The notes: generated by a model from the sequence alone, not told the origin. A stretch of DNA of 64,000 nucleotides from Chryseobacterium sp. JAH (GCF_001507335.1 NZ_LMAH01000003.1:620001-684000); one strand, 5' to 3'; shown: positions 7,664 through 18,735, counted from the first letter of the stretch. Numbers and translations: made by a program.

Positions 7664-9304
7664 TTATTTATTTGATTTGTAATAATTAATCAAACCATTC
7701 GTAGAGCTGTCATGAGAGCTGATAGCCTCACTGTTTTCCAATTCGGGTAAAATTTTATTGGCTAAAACTTTTCCTAATTCTACACCAAACTGGTCAAAAC
7801 TGAAAATGTTCCAAATCACTCCCTGCACAAAGATTTTATGTTCGTACATTGCAATTAGTTGTCCTAGTGAAAAAGGAGTTAATTCTTTGATTACAAGGGA
7901 GTTTGTTGGGGTGTTTCCTTGGAAGACTTTGTAGTTTAATAAGAAATCAATTTCTTCTTCAGATTTCCCTGATGCTTTTAATTCCGCCTCTGCTTCTTCT
8001 TCATTTTTACCAAAAGCTAACGCTTCGGTTTGTGCAAAAAAGTTAGCCAGCAATTTATCCTGATGATCAGAAACTTTGTTTGGGCTCTTCGCATAGGCAA
8101 TAAAATCTGCAGGAATCAACTCAGTTCCCTGATGAATCAATTGATAGAATGCGTGCTGCCCATTAGTTCCCGGTTCACCCCAGATGATTGGTCCTGTTTC
8201 ATATTCTACGAATTCTCCGTTTCTGTCAACACATTTTCCGTTACTTTCCATATCGCCTTGCTGCAGATATGCTGCAAACCGGTCAAGATATTGAGAATAC
8301 GGAAGAATTGCATAGGTCGTTGCAGCGTAAAAATTACGGTACCAAATTCCCAGAAGTCCCATCAATACGGGAACGTTTTCAGCAAAATCAGCCGTCTGGA
8401 AATGTTGATCTGTATTCTCGGCACCTTTTAATAGTTGTTCGAAATTTTCATACCCAACTGAAAGTACAATACTTAAGCCGATTGCACTCCACAATGAATA
8501 TCTTCCGCCAACCCAATCCCAGAATTCGAAGATATTTTCTTCTGCAATTCCGAAGTCTTTAACTGCTTGAACATTAGTTGATAATGCTACAAAGTGTTTT
8601 GCTACATCTTCCTGTTTTCCAGCTTTTAAGAACCAATCTTTTGCTGAATTGGCATTCGTCATCGTTTCCTGAGTCGTAAACGTCTTAGAAGCTATGATGA
8701 ACAAAGTTGTTTCAGGATTAAGATCTTTAACAACTTCAGCGATATGATTTCCGTCCACATTAGAAACAAAATGAACATTTAATCTTGTTTTAAAATGTTT
8801 CAGAGCCGAAACTACCATCACAGGTCCCAAATCTGAACCACCGATTCCGATGTTCACGACATCTGTGATTTCTCTGCCGCTGAAACCTTTGTGATTTCCT
8901 GAAATAATGCTTTCAGAAAAAGTTTTCATGTGGTCTAGAACTTTTTTAATTTGTGGTTTGATATTCTCACCGTCAACCAAAATTTCTTTATCAGAAAAAT
9001 CTCTTAAGGCAGTATGTAACACAGCTCTTCCTTCTGTTTCGTTGATTTTATCTCCGGCAAACATTTTAGAAATAGCATCCTTCAGCTGACATTCTTCTGC
9101 CAAATTTAATAGAAGCTCTTTTGTTCCAGAATCAATTAAGTTTTTAGAATAATCAAATAAATAATTTTCTTTTTTGATAGAAAACTCTTCAAAGCGATTT
9201 GGATTAGATTGAAAAAGACTTCTCAGTTCAAAATCATTGTTTCCAAAATGTTCGTCAAGCGCTTTCCAGCTGTTAGTTTGGGTTGGGTTTATTTTAGATA
9301 GCAT
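7664..9304 (-). CDS. pgi: Glucose-6-phosphate isomerase
   Basis: The 546-residue enzyme interconverts glucose-6-phosphate and fructose-6-phosphate in glycolysis and gluconeogenesis. The signatures are [11 protein letters not shown] for sugar-phosphate binding, the catalytic glutamate in [10 protein letters not shown], the catalytic histidine in [10 protein letters not shown], and the C-terminal [10 protein letters not shown] carrying the active-site lysine. The length agrees with the E. coli-type family. It appears to be a single-gene unit, with 101 bases before folD on its 3' side. Confidence 0.97.
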   Translation of the reverse strand: MLSKINPTQTNSWKALDEHFGNNDFELRSLFQSNPNRFEEFSIKKENYLFDYSKNLIDSGTKELLLNLAEECQLKDAISKMFAGDKINETEGRAVLHTALRDFSDKEILVDGENIKPQIKKVLDHMKTFSESIISGNHKGFSGREITDVVNIGIGGSDLGPVMVVSALKHFKTRLNVHFVSNVDGNHIAEVVKDLNPETTLFIIASKTFTTQETMTNANSAKDWFLKAGKQEDVAKHFVALSTNVQAVKDFGIAEENIFEFWDWVGGRYSLWSAIGLSIVLSVGYENFEQLLKGAENTDQHFQTADFAENVPVLMGLLGIWYRNFYAATTYAILPYSQYLDRFAAYLQQGDMESNGKCVDRNGEFVEYETGPIIWGEPGTNGQHAFYQLIHQGTELIPADFIAYAKSPNKVSDHQDKLLANFFAQTEALAFGKNEEEAEAELKASGKSEEEIDFLLNYKVFQGNTPTNSLVIKELTPFSLGQLIAMYEHKIFVQGVIWNIFSFDQFGVELGKVLANKILPELENSEAISSHDSSTNGLINYYKSNK

Positions 9305-9429
9305 ATTTTAAATTTGAATTAGAATTTTAAGGAATATATCCGAATAGCTTTTCCAAAAATTCCGTTTGATAAATTATGATTTGCAAATTTACGGAATTTC
9401 GGACAATGAAGTTTATTGTGGATTAAAAA

Positions 9430-10302
9430 TCAGTTGGCGAGTTCCAATTCGATACAAAGACTATAATTAGAATTATTGATTTTCTTTTTGTTTAAAATAT
9501 TTTTCCATTGTAAATTCCCACTAAAAGAAAAAATATTTGATGCCTCCGACTCGTATCCTTGAAATTTTGGAGCAATTCCTTGTTGCATTACATTTTTTAA
9601 GCGTTTTCCATCAGGATATTTAATATCTGTTATATAGGTAAATTTATTTTGCTCATTTACAATCCATTCAAAACCTATGAAAAAACCATTTTTAGGAAAT
9701 TGTATTGGTGTTTTAGAAAGATCAATTTCTGTAATATTCTTACCTGATTTACAAGTAACCAATATGCTGTTTACTTTGTCTTTTGATGGTTTACCACCTT
9801 CATTATCGTAAAAAACAAGATTAAAGGTTGCTTCTTTAATGGCTTTTTCGACTTTTGTGGGTATTCTGATTTTTTTTATGAAAAGTTTTTCATTAGAAAC
9901 ATCAGCTTTAAATAAATCTACGACTACCCAACTCATAGTGGAAGCAGAAAAACCCATGCTGTTATTCTTAATTATACCTAACTTAAAAGCTTTTTGAAAT
10001 TTTGGTCGCACAATCTCCACCTCAGCAATCTCAATAAATTTAGGTTTCAGCAAATACACGGACTGATATTTTTCCGTTCTGAAATTTTCATAACCAAAAG
10101 ATTGAATTTCTGATATTTCTTCACCTTTATCCAATAGTGTTTCTCCATTTTCTTCTGTGTTTTTGTAATAATCTTTGTCTTTTAAAATCAGTTTAGCATA
10201 AGGAATTGGCTTTTGATTTTCTGCGTCAATCACTTTAATTTTCTGAGAGAACATCAGAAGGGGATACAGGAAGCTGATTAAAATTAAGAATTTGGTTTTC
10301 AT
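9430..10302 (-). CDS. Exported protein with carboxypeptidase-like regulatory domain
   Basis: The 290-residue protein has a signal peptide (to about residue 19, ending LLMFS-Q). A short CarboxypepD-reg-like/CNA-B beta-sandwich follows (about 20-75, containing ENQKPIPYAKLIL). The rest, about 75-290, is beta-rich and of unknown function. Similar proteins with this N-terminal fold are common in Bacteroidetes, both alone and at the N-terminus of TonB receptors. There is no barrel or plug domain here. It is divergent from the GH125 gene. Confidence 0.7.
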   Translation of the reverse strand: MKTKFLILISFLYPLLMFSQKIKVIDAENQKPIPYAKLILKDKDYYKNTEENGETLLDKGEEISEIQSFGYENFRTEKYQSVYLLKPKFIEIAEVEIVRPKFQKAFKLGIIKNNSMGFSASTMSWVVVDLFKADVSNEKLFIKKIRIPTKVEKAIKEATFNLVFYDNEGGKPSKDKVNSILVTCKSGKNITEIDLSKTPIQFPKNGFFIGFEWIVNEQNKFTYITDIKYPDGKRLKNVMQQGIAPKFQGYESEASNIFSFSGNLQWKNILNKKKINNSNYSLCIELELAN

Positions 10303-10418
10303 CTTTTTAAATAAAATTTGATCAAAAATAATTATTTGAATTCACTATGTAATGAAATTAATGCTGAATTGTAAAAAAATCTTAGATTTAAATATTCATA
10401 TTTAAAAATCTACCTTAA

Positions 10419-11849
10419 ATGCTAAGTAGAAGAACTTTTATCAAAAAATCATCGCTCGGATTAGGCTTATTTGCATTGCCGACATCTGCTACATTCTTAT
10501 TTGACAAGGATTTTGTCTCGAAAAGACCAAAATTAAGCGACCGAAAATTCATTTCAGCCGCTGTAGAAAATACAATCAAAACGATCAAAAAATCTATCAC
10601 AGATCCTGAACTGGCCTGGATGTTTGAAAACTGTTTTCCAAACACTCTTGATACAACGGTGAAATTTTATCATAAAAATAATAAACCTTTTACATACGTG
10701 ATTACGGGAGATATCGACGCGATGTGGCTTCGTGATTCTTCGGCGCAGGTTTTCCCATATTTAAGTCTGGCTAATGAAGATGAAAAACTGAAAAATCTGC
10801 TGAAAGGTGTCATCAATAAACAGGTTGAATGTGTTCTGCTCGATCCTTACGCCAATGCTTTTTTTGATGATGCTGCAAAAATTAGCGAATGGAAGGATGA
10901 TTTAACAGAAATGAAACCCGGAATTCATGAGCGAAAATGGGAAGTTGATTCGCTATGCTACGTGATGCGTCTTTCTTGTAATTATTGGAAGGTGACAGGA
11001 GATTCATCTGTTTTTGATGGAGACTGGAAAAAAGCGATGCTGTTGATTTTACAAACCTTTAAACAACAGCAGAGAAAAGATTCAAAAGGTCCTTACAAAT
11101 TTCAACGGGCCAATGGAAATGCTTTAGATACACAATTTGCAGGAGGTTTTGGAAATCCCACTAAAAAAGTGGGCTTGATTCATTCTATGTTCAGGCCTTC
11201 TGATGATGCTACTTTTTATCCTTTTTTGATTTCTTCGAACATGTTTGCTGTCGTTTCTTTGAGTGAAACTGCAGAGATTTTTTCTCAGGTTTTAAAAGAG
11301 GAAAATTCGGCTTCTCAATTTAAAAACTTAGCCCAAGAAGTTGATGACGCCATTCAGAAATATGCGATTTTAGATCATCCTGAAGCAGGGAAAATCTATG
11401 CCTTGGAAATTGATGGTTTCGGAAATGCATTGTTTATGGATGATGCGAATGTTCCGAATTTGCTTTCAATCCCCTATTTGGGCTATGCTTCAAAAGATGA
11501 TGAAGTCTATCAGAATACCAGAAAGTTTTCGCTGAGTAAAGCCAATCCTTGGTACAGCGAAGGGGAATTTGCCAAGGGAATCGGCGGTCCACACATTGGT
11601 GAACATAAAATTTGGCCTTTGGGTTTGATCATGCAGGCGCTTACAACTGATGATGAAGAAGAAATTATTTCAGTTTTAAAAATCCTTAAAGCAACCCACG
11701 CAGGAACCGGATTTATTCATGAATCTTTCGATGTACATAATCCCAAGGACTTTACAAGATCATGGTTCGCCTGGGCAAATACTCTTTTTGGCGAACTGAT
11801 TTTGCATCTTCATAAAACGAAACCTGAAATTTTGAAAAGACGATTTTAA
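10419..11849 (+). CDS. GH125 exo-alpha-1,6-mannosidase, Tat-exported
   Basis: The 476-residue protein belongs to glycoside hydrolase family 125 (metal-independent alpha-mannosidases that remove terminal 1,6-linked mannose). Family blocks visible are GDIDAMWLRDSSAQVFPYL near residue 104, FMDDANVPNLLSIPYLGY near 345, EFAKGIGGPHIG near 388, and HESFDVHNPKDFTRSWFAW near 433. The glutamate in HESF is a candidate catalytic base, assigned by analogy only. The N-terminus SRRTFIKKSSLGLGLFALP is a twin-arginine signal. It stands alone, not in a polysaccharide utilisation locus. The ATG at 10419 immediately precedes the Tat motif. Confidence 0.9.
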   Translation: MLSRRTFIKKSSLGLGLFALPTSATFLFDKDFVSKRPKLSDRKFISAAVENTIKTIKKSITDPELAWMFENCFPNTLDTTVKFYHKNNKPFTYVITGDIDAMWLRDSSAQVFPYLSLANEDEKLKNLLKGVINKQVECVLLDPYANAFFDDAAKISEWKDDLTEMKPGIHERKWEVDSLCYVMRLSCNYWKVTGDSSVFDGDWKKAMLLILQTFKQQQRKDSKGPYKFQRANGNALDTQFAGGFGNPTKKVGLIHSMFRPSDDATFYPFLISSNMFAVVSLSETAEIFSQVLKEENSASQFKNLAQEVDDAIQKYAILDHPEAGKIYALEIDGFGNALFMDDANVPNLLSIPYLGYASKDDEVYQNTRKFSLSKANPWYSEGEFAKGIGGPHIGEHKIWPLGLIMQALTTDDEEEIISVLKILKATHAGTGFIHESFDVHNPKDFTRSWFAWANTLFGELILHLHKTKPEILKRRF

Positions 11850-11907
11850 ATATAAAAACCTCCACAAAAGCGAAGGCTCAGAAAAATCTATGTTGATAAC
11901 CTAAAGG

Positions 11908-12834
11908 TTAGGATGCCGTATTGTGTTCTTTTGTTTTTTGCTGAATTTTATTATTAGATTTGTTTTTTCGGTAAAAGTAAAATATGATAAGAGCAATAAG
12001 TACAATAGGCCAAATGGTAACCAATCCCACAAGAATTTTTTGAATCAAATAAAACCCTTCCACAAAAGCATTTTTCACATCATACAGGAAATTAAATTTA
12101 TATTTATTGTCGATATTTTGTGAGTTTGTTACGGCAATTTCTGCAATACGAAGTTTAGGTTCTTTAATGTAAATATCGACTATGCTGTATTTCAAATGAT
12201 CAGTTACGTCCATATTGGCGAGCTGCTGTTGATTTTCCTCAGACATATTTTCATCGTTCATTTTCACTTTGTCTTTGGTGATTTTAAGCTCTGAAATATT
12301 TTCACTGGTCTTCTTGATTCTTTTTCCTTCCAGTTCAGCATATTTAATGGTTGCGGTTACATCTTCAGCATTGATGACTCTTGAATTTAAAAAAAGCTTT
12401 TTATCATTAATTAAGATTAAAAAGTCACCCAGTTTTTTGGAGGGAACACGAACCTTCATCGTGTTTTCAGTCTGGTATTTTTTGACAAGCATTGCAGCTT
12501 CATTAGAAGTATTAAAAGTTTCTTCTGAAACAACATTGCTTTGAAGATTGCTGTTTGTCACAAATCCACCAATTTCCTGAACCGATTTTTCTATTGAAGT
12601 AGTAGCTTCGTAGACATCTTTTACTTCCATGTTGACGTTCGCTGTTTTGATAAACTGTTTGTCTTTTACAGATATCGTTGCGACTGATGAAACACTATCG
12701 GAAATGGTTACTGAAGCAGAATCTGCAGAAGTTGACATTTCATAATCACTTGCTGTAGCTTCTCCTTTTTTGCAAGAATAAATTCCGAATAAAATTGCTG
12801 TGGAGATCGATAGTTTGATGTAAGTCGTTTTCAT
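11908..12834 (-). CDS. DUF4349 lipoprotein with C-terminal membrane helix
   Basis: The 308-residue protein has a lipoprotein signal (ILFGIYSC, cysteine about 21), then a Ser/Thr/Ala-rich segment. A DUF4349 domain follows (about 58-265), which in other members begins with a beta strand and holds a long helical hairpin. The C-terminus has a hydrophobic helix (about 265-290) and a basic tail. DUF4349 proteins are widespread envelope proteins of unknown function. A lipid anchor at one end and a membrane span at the other suggest that it bridges or clamps to the inner membrane. Confidence 0.8.
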   Translation of the reverse strand: MKTTYIKLSISTAILFGIYSCKKGEATASDYEMSTSADSASVTISDSVSSVATISVKDKQFIKTANVNMEVKDVYEATTSIEKSVQEIGGFVTNSNLQSNVVSEETFNTSNEAAMLVKKYQTENTMKVRVPSKKLGDFLILINDKKLFLNSRVINAEDVTATIKYAELEGKRIKKTSENISELKITKDKVKMNDENMSEENQQQLANMDVTDHLKYSIVDIYIKEPKLRIAEIAVTNSQNIDNKYKFNFLYDVKNAFVEGFYLIQKILVGLVTIWPIVLIALIIFYFYRKNKSNNKIQQKTKEHNTAS

Positions 12835-13035
12835 ATGATATTTTTTAATTTTTTTCTTACTTCAAAGTTGAGAACGAAACCTTTGTAATGTTTGAAAATG
12901 AAAAGTAAAAAATTTGTAAATAAAATTAAAGAATTATACTATTGAAAATCAATGTTTTGTAAAAAGGTAAAGCCTGTGTGCCTGGTATTTCGGATTGATT
13001 TTTGCTTAAATTTTACAAATCAAACCAAAATCAAT

Positions 13036-14394
13036 ATGTCTAAAACTTTTTCAAAAATCAGAAACGCCATAGAATTATTTAAATCGATTGATTTTGATCA
13101 GTTAGGCGAAATCTCACAAAAAGTAAATCTTCCCAAACTCATGGAAAATTTCTCAAAGCTGGATGATAATCAGCTCAAGGGAATGATGAAAATGCTTGAT
13201 CCAAATAAGAAAAAGAAAGAGCTGCCACCGATTGATGGAGATTTCTACGATATTTATCACACTTTGACACCCGAGCAAAGGGAGGTTCAGCAGAAAGTAA
13301 GAGATTTTATGGAAAAGGAAATGAAACCTTTAGTTAATCATTATTGGTTACGAGATGAGTTTCCGCACGAATTGATTCCGAAATTTCAAAAGCTCGATAT
13401 CTGTGGAGTCACTTATGATGGTTACGGCTGTAAAGGAATGCCTTTTCTGATGGAAGGTGTTATTGCTATGGAAATGGCTAGAGTTGATGCTTCAATAGCA
13501 ACTTTCTTCGGAGTGCAGTCAGGATTGTCAATGGGTTCAATTTACATTTGTGGTTCAGAAGAACAGAAACAAAAATGGCTTCCACAAATGCAGAAGTTTG
13601 AGAAAATAGGAGCTTTTGGATTAACAGAACCAGAAGTCGGTTCGGGAGCAGCCGGAGGTTTAACGGTTACGTGCAAAAAAACTTCTGAAGGATGGGTTTT
13701 AAATGGACAGAAAAAGTGGATTGGGAATGCAACGTTTGCAGATTTGATTATTATATGGGCAAGAGATTTAGGCGATGGCGAAGTAAAAGGTTTCATTGTT
13801 GAAAAAGATAACCCAGGATATTCTGTTGAGAAAATCAAAGGAAAAATGGCGTTGAGAATTGTTCAGAATGGTTTGATCACATTAAAAGATTGTACAGTAA
13901 CCGAAGAAAACCGGTTGCAAAATGCCAATTCTTTCAAAGATACCGCAAAAGTGTTGAGAATGACGAGAGCAGGAGTTGCATGGATGGCGACAGGCTGCGC
14001 AAGAGGAGCGTATGAAAGTGCTTTAGATTACACCAGAACACGTGAGCAATTCGGAAAACCAATTGCCTCTTTTCAAATGATTCAGGGACACTTGGTAGAA
14101 ATGCTTTCTAACTTAACTGCGATGCAGACTATGGTCTTCAGGCTGTCTGAAATGCAGGATGAAGATATTTTGAAAGACGAACACGCATCGCTGGCCAAAG
14201 TTTTCTGCACCATGAGAACGCGGGATATTGTTTCGCGAGCCCGTGAGGTTTTAGGCGGAAACGGAATTCTGCTTGAGTATAATGTAGCGAGATTTGTGGC
14301 AGACGCAGAAGCTATTTATTCTTACGAAGGAACGAAAGAAATCAACTCACTAATCGTTGGAAGGTCGATTACAGGGTTTAGCGCATTTGTGTGA
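13036..14394 (+). CDS. Acyl-CoA dehydrogenase, glutaryl-CoA dehydrogenase/ACX4-like
   Basis: The 452-residue flavoenzyme oxidises an acyl-CoA at the alpha-beta bond. The FAD-binding signature GAFGLTEPEVGSGAAGG, the loop GWVLNGQKKWIGNATFADL and the C-terminal catalytic glutamate in YEGTKEINSLIVGR are visible. The order and wording of these blocks are closest to glutaryl-CoA dehydrogenases and plant short-chain acyl-CoA oxidase 4. The true substrate is not certain. An N-terminal extension of about 60 residues, Lys/Leu-rich, precedes the usual domain. The frame is open back to 12952, but the ATG at 13036 avoids a basic, cysteine-rich and unlikely leader. Confidence 0.88.
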   Translation: MSKTFSKIRNAIELFKSIDFDQLGEISQKVNLPKLMENFSKLDDNQLKGMMKMLDPNKKKKELPPIDGDFYDIYHTLTPEQREVQQKVRDFMEKEMKPLVNHYWLRDEFPHELIPKFQKLDICGVTYDGYGCKGMPFLMEGVIAMEMARVDASIATFFGVQSGLSMGSIYICGSEEQKQKWLPQMQKFEKIGAFGLTEPEVGSGAAGGLTVTCKKTSEGWVLNGQKKWIGNATFADLIIIWARDLGDGEVKGFIVEKDNPGYSVEKIKGKMALRIVQNGLITLKDCTVTEENRLQNANSFKDTAKVLRMTRAGVAWMATGCARGAYESALDYTRTREQFGKPIASFQMIQGHLVEMLSNLTAMQTMVFRLSEMQDEDILKDEHASLAKVFCTMRTRDIVSRAREVLGGNGILLEYNVARFVADAEAIYSYEGTKEINSLIVGRSITGFSAFV

Positions 14395-14421
14395 TCAAAT
14401 GTAAATGATAGAAATATAAAG

Positions 14422-14452
14422 GGTCAATTGTAAATAAAATTCACAATTGACC
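14422..14452. terminator. Possible hairpin between convergent genes
   Basis: A ten-base inverted repeat (14422-14431 with 14443-14452) separates the convergent acyl-CoA dehydrogenase and DoxX genes. It lacks a clean T run on either side, so terminator function is tentative. Confidence 0.4.
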
Positions 14453-14464
14453 ATTAAAGGTTTT

Positions 14465-14842
14465 TCAGCTAATTAAAGCTTTATACTTTTCTTTGTTATC
14501 GATAATCATCCAAAGGTTGATAAGAAAAAGAACACACGCAATTGACATTCCCGTTGTAGACTTGTCTATGGTGAAAATGTGCAGGATAATTCCAACCATC
14601 ACAGGTAGAATAATAATTGCGCCTAATGCTCTTGTTTTTGGAAAGATGAATAATAATCCGCCAACAATTTCTACAGCACCCACTAGAGGCATTAACCAAT
14701 GCAACTGATTGAATGACTCGAAAATTTTCATTTGTTCGGGTGTGATTTCGGGCATGGGCATGTAGTGAAGAAATTTGTCTAAACCGGCATTGGCGAACAT
14801 CAGTCCAAAAAGAAGACAGATAATAAATTTTACGATTTTCAT
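14465..14842 (-). CDS. DoxX family membrane protein
   Basis: The 125-residue protein has four hydrophobic helices and the DoxX pattern: a first helix ending ANAGLDKFLHY, a second pair around LVGAVEIVGGLLFIF, and a final helix LFLINLWMII. DoxX-like proteins are small inner-membrane proteins related to quinone-linked oxidoreductase subunits, often of unknown role. An in-frame ATG at 14857 would add MKINI. The start at 14842 leads directly into the first helix. It appears to be a single gene. Confidence 0.8.
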   Translation of the reverse strand: MKIVKFIICLLFGLMFANAGLDKFLHYMPMPEITPEQMKIFESFNQLHWLMPLVGAVEIVGGLLFIFPKTRALGAIIILPVMVGIILHIFTIDKSTTGMSIACVLFLINLWMIIDNKEKYKALIS

Positions 14843-14925
14843 GATATTGATTTTCATCAAATTTAAATAAAAATTTTATCCGTTGAAGAAAAATTTATTT
14901 CTCAAAAAATCATACTATGCATATT

Positions 14926-16038
14926 TTAATCCATTTCCTTTAACGTAATGTTCTTAGATATTTTATAGGTTTTCTTCTTTTTATGAGGTTTTTCATCTTC
15001 TCCCAGAAGTTTCCCCCAAGGTTGTAACCCTTCCACTCTTTCAAAAATAATTTTAATGATGGCAATGGCCGGAATACAGAGGAACATTCCGGAGATTCCC
15101 CAAAGATGTTCTCCTACAAGGATTCCGATAAATGAAAACAGTGCATTGATTTTTACTTTTGAACCCACCACAAATGGCAAAACAATGTTTCCGTCAATAG
15201 CATGGACGATGACATATCCTAAGGCAACATATACGCAAGTCGAAACCGTGCCAGTAGCAAATGCAATAAAACACGAGATTAATAAGGAAATACAAATTCC
15301 AATATACGGAATAACGTTTAATAAACCTGTCAAAACACCTAATAGAATAGCATATTTTACTTCTAAGATCGTTAAAACAGTGGTTGTTAAAACTGAAACA
15401 ATCACCACCTGAAGAGAGAGCCCGATAATGTATCTCTTGGTCATGATTCTTACTTCAGAAACTACTTCCTGGACACTTGATTTATGCTTTTCATTAAAAA
15501 CATTAATAATGAAATTGTTTAAGATCCTTCTGTAATTTAAAATGAAAATAAAGAACAAAATGAAAAAAGCTAAAAATCCTAAGCTTGAAGAAAAAATACC
15601 AAAAGTAAATCCTAAAATCACTCCGGATGAAGACAAAAGCTTGCCTAGGCCTTGATCAAGATAATCCAGCTGTTCATCTATTTTTACGTTAAAAGTATGA
15701 GAGACCCAAGTCTGTAAATTGTGAAAAACCGAATTAAACTGTTTTGTCAAATGAGGTACATCTCTGCTGAAACTCGATATCTGTGAACCGAAGAAAAATA
15801 TTAACCCCGTTAAAATAACCAACATCATCATAACCGAAACTATGGTAGAAATTGATCTTGGAAATTTCAGTGATTTCTCAAAAAAATTAGCAACAGGCAA
15901 AAAAAGCATTGCCATTAAAAACGCCAAAAAGAACGGAGCCAGAATACTTTGTCCGAGATTGATCAGATATCCGATTCCTATAATAGAAATCACGGCAAGG
16001 GTAATCTTGAGAAGAAAAGGAATTTTGAAAAAATTCAT
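14926..16038 (-). CDS. AI-2E family transporter
   Basis: The 370-residue inner-membrane protein belongs to the AI-2E/UPF0118 family. It has about eight helices, including a pair at the N-terminus, a long amphipathic periplasmic segment (about 85-145), and the conserved block LNVIPYIGICISLL with a later GNIVLPFVVGSKVKINALF. Members export varied small molecules or act as Na/H antiporters, so the name says little about the substrate. The C-terminal tail is strongly basic (HKKKKTYK) and cytoplasmic. It lies downstream of lon, separated by a terminator. Confidence 0.88.
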   Translation of the reverse strand: MNFFKIPFLLKITLAVISIIGIGYLINLGQSILAPFFLAFLMAMLFLPVANFFEKSLKFPRSISTIVSVMMMLVILTGLIFFFGSQISSFSRDVPHLTKQFNSVFHNLQTWVSHTFNVKIDEQLDYLDQGLGKLLSSSGVILGFTFGIFSSSLGFLAFFILFFIFILNYRRILNNFIINVFNEKHKSSVQEVVSEVRIMTKRYIIGLSLQVVIVSVLTTTVLTILEVKYAILLGVLTGLLNVIPYIGICISLLISCFIAFATGTVSTCVYVALGYVIVHAIDGNIVLPFVVGSKVKINALFSFIGILVGEHLWGISGMFLCIPAIAIIKIIFERVEGLQPWGKLLGEDEKPHKKKKTYKISKNITLKEMD

Positions 16039-16061
16039 GATAAAGTTTTTCCAAACATAAC

Positions 16062-16090
16062 AAAAACCTCACCGTTATGATGAGGTTTTA
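16062..16090 (-). terminator. Terminator of lon
   Basis: A nine-base stem (16063-16071 with 16081-16089) lies just after the lon stop codon and is followed on the minus strand by a T run. It separates lon from the AI-2E gene. Confidence 0.75.
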
Positions 16091-16108
16091 AATTTTATTA
16101 ATGAAAAT

Positions 16109-18514
16109 TTATTTTTCGATGGCGAGTTCAAGAACCTCAGTCATCCAATTCACATAATTTACTTTCAGATTTTTTAGATAATCCTGTTTGATCTCTTCTA
16201 CATCCTTTCTGTTGGCTTCACACAAGATTACTTCTTTAATTCCGGCTCTTGTTGCAGCAAGGAGTTTTTCTTTAATTCCGCCTACAGGAAGTACTTTTCC
16301 TCTCAGCGTAATTTCACCTGTCATTGCCAAATGAGGTCTTACTTTTTTATTTCTGAAAGTAGAGACCATAGAAGTCAGCATTGCAATTCCGGCTGAAGGT
16401 CCGTCTTTAGGAGTTGCACCTTCAGGAACGTGAACGTGAATATTTTTCTTTTCTAAATCATCCTCTGTAATACCTAAATCTTCATGTTTAGCTTTTATGT
16501 ATTCCAAAGCAATCGTTGCAGATTCTTTCATCACGGTTCCCAAATTTCCGGTCATCGTAAGATTTCCTTTTCCTGTGCTGGTAATACTTTCAATGAAGAG
16601 AATGTCTCCACCAACGCTCGTCCATGCCAATCCGGTTACTACGCCAGGAACATCTGTCAATTCAGACAAGCTTTTCGGTCTTGGAACGCCTAAAATTTCG
16701 TCAACTTTTTCTATTGTGATTTTTGCATCATAATCTTTCACCATAGCAGTTTGAAGGGCTACCCAGCGAGCGATTCCTGCAATTCTTTTTTCTAAAGTTC
16801 TTACACCGCTTTCTGAAGTATGTGCTTCGATGATATGTTTTAATTCAGCATTTCCAAGCTTGAAAGATTTTGCGGTCAAACCGTTTTCTTCCTGTTGTTT
16901 TTTAATTAAATGTCTCTTGGCAATCTCAATCTTTTCCTCCAAAGTATAACCCGCAATCTGAATGATCTCCATTCTGTCCAAAAGTGGAGTTTGGATGGTT
17001 GACAAAGAGTTTGCCGTAGCCAAAAACATCACTTTAGATAAATCGTAACCCATTTCAAGGAAATTGTCGTAGAAAGCATTATTTTGTTCTGGATCAAGAA
17101 CTTCAAGCAGAGCCGAACTCGGATCGCCATGCATTCCTTTTCCTACTTTATCGATTTCGTCTAAAACAATCACGGGGTTTGATGTTCCAGATTTTTTAAT
17201 GGATTGAAGAATTCTTCCTGCCATCGCACCAATATAGGTTTTTCTATGACCACGGATTTCGCTTTCGTCATGAAGTCCACCTAAAGAAACTCGTACATAT
17301 TTTCTTCCCAAAGCATCGGCAACAGATTTCCCAAGTGAAGTTTTACCTACGCCCGGAGGCCCTACTAATAGTAGGATAGGAGATTTCATGTTATTTTTCA
17401 ATTTTAAAACAGCCATGTGCTCCAAAATTCTTTTCTTAATGTCTTCTAAACCGAAATGAGCTTTATCTAAAACTTTTTCAGCTTTTTCAATATCAAATGT
17501 GTCTTTGGTAAACGTTTCCCAAGGAAGATCTGTAAAGAAATCCAGATAATTTCTCTGAACATTGTAGTCAGGAGAATTCGGATTTTGGCGTTGAAGTCTT
17601 CCGATTTCTTTTTGAAAATGTTCTTCAACTTCCGGTTTCCACTTTTTTTCGCTGCCTTTTTTTAGCAAATCTTCGACATCGCTTTCAGGGCCACCTCCCA
17701 ATTCATCTTGAATCGTTCTTATCTGTTGGTTTAAGAAATATTCTCTCTGCTGCTTATCAAGATCCTTTGACGTTTTCTGATGAATCTGATTTCTCAATTC
17801 CAGCTTTCTGAAATCTTCGTGCATCATTTCATAGCACTTTTTGGCTCTTTCCATAAGGCTTTTTTCCTCCAGAAGTTTTTGTTTTTCTGCGTAAGGAAAA
17901 CTGGCGTTGGTGCAGATGAAATTCAATAAGTCATCGTTGTTATTGATGTTTTTGATTGCAAAATTGGCAGCATTAGGAATGTTTGGATCGAGTTCAATTA
18001 TTTTTAAAGCTAAATCTTTTACATTTTCAAGTAATGCTTCGTACTCTTCTTTGTTTTTTGCTTTAGCATCTTTTAGTCTTGTGATTTCTGCTTTAAAATA
18101 AGGTTGGCTATCCGTTATTTTTTTAATCTTAAATCGGTGGAAACCTTTGGTGATTGCTGTAACATTTCCTTCCGGCAGTTTAATGATTTTAATGATTTTG
18201 GCTAAAGTTCCGGTCTGGTGAAAGTCTTTTTCCGTAGGTTGTTCGATATCAGAGTTTTTCTGGCTTACAATTCCAATAAAATCACCGTTTTGTTGTGCTT
18301 CCTCAAGGAGTTGAATTGATGTTTTTCTTCCAGCAGTAATAGGAATCACAACATTAGGAAACATCACCATATTTCTTACCGGAAGTATCGGGAAAATAAC
18401 CTGCTCAGAGTTTTTTGCGGTTTCATCAATATCAGAAAGATTGATTTCTTCGGTCACAATATCAAATCCATCGCCCAAGATTTCCTCAAAATTTATATCT
18501 TCAAATTCTGTCAT
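16109..18514 (-). CDS. lon: ATP-dependent protease Lon
   Basis: The 801-residue cytosolic serine protease degrades damaged and regulatory proteins. It has an N-terminal LON substrate-binding domain (about 40-240), a helical linker, an AAA+ module with Walker [14 protein letters not shown] near residue 385 and Walker [12 protein letters not shown], and the C-terminal protease domain. The catalytic serine is S707 in PKDGPSAG and the lysine is K750 in GGIKEKLL, with the same spacing as in E. coli Lon. A short acidic N-terminal extension precedes the LON domain. It appears to be a single-gene unit. Confidence 0.97.
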   Translation of the reverse strand: MTEFEDINFEEILGDGFDIVTEEINLSDIDETAKNSEQVIFPILPVRNMVMFPNVVIPITAGRKTSIQLLEEAQQNGDFIGIVSQKNSDIEQPTEKDFHQTGTLAKIIKIIKLPEGNVTAITKGFHRFKIKKITDSQPYFKAEITRLKDAKAKNKEEYEALLENVKDLALKIIELDPNIPNAANFAIKNINNNDDLLNFICTNASFPYAEKQKLLEEKSLMERAKKCYEMMHEDFRKLELRNQIHQKTSKDLDKQQREYFLNQQIRTIQDELGGGPESDVEDLLKKGSEKKWKPEVEEHFQKEIGRLQRQNPNSPDYNVQRNYLDFFTDLPWETFTKDTFDIEKAEKVLDKAHFGLEDIKKRILEHMAVLKLKNNMKSPILLLVGPPGVGKTSLGKSVADALGRKYVRVSLGGLHDESEIRGHRKTYIGAMAGRILQSIKKSGTSNPVIVLDEIDKVGKGMHGDPSSALLEVLDPEQNNAFYDNFLEMGYDLSKVMFLATANSLSTIQTPLLDRMEIIQIAGYTLEEKIEIAKRHLIKKQQEENGLTAKSFKLGNAELKHIIEAHTSESGVRTLEKRIAGIARWVALQTAMVKDYDAKITIEKVDEILGVPRPKSLSELTDVPGVVTGLAWTSVGGDILFIESITSTGKGNLTMTGNLGTVMKESATIALEYIKAKHEDLGITEDDLEKKNIHVHVPEGATPKDGPSAGIAMLTSMVSTFRNKKVRPHLAMTGEITLRGKVLPVGGIKEKLLAATRAGIKEVILCEANRKDVEEIKQDYLKNLKVNYVNWMTEVLELAIEK

Positions 18515-18735
18515 AATAAGTTAAATGACAAATTGTCATTTATAGTTTTAATCGTTAAAGGATAAAATCAAAATATGTTCGGCAAAAGCACTACATATAA
18601 TGTATATGTAATTTTCACAATACTTATGCCATTTGCTTTTCGATAAAAAATACGGTCAAAATTTCCATTTTAGATGTATTTAAATTTTAAAAATTAAAAA
18701 ACCATCTTATATTTCTGTAATTTCTTAAAAATGTG

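Noticed and set aside
7664..9304. Several long plus-strand open frames inside pgi
   Set aside because: They are antisense shadows of a strongly conserved enzyme, with no signal, domain or start context of their own.
11895..11912. Terminator between the GH125 gene and the DUF4349 gene
   Set aside because: The only hairpin (AACCT with AGGTT) is five bases long with a two-base loop and no T run.
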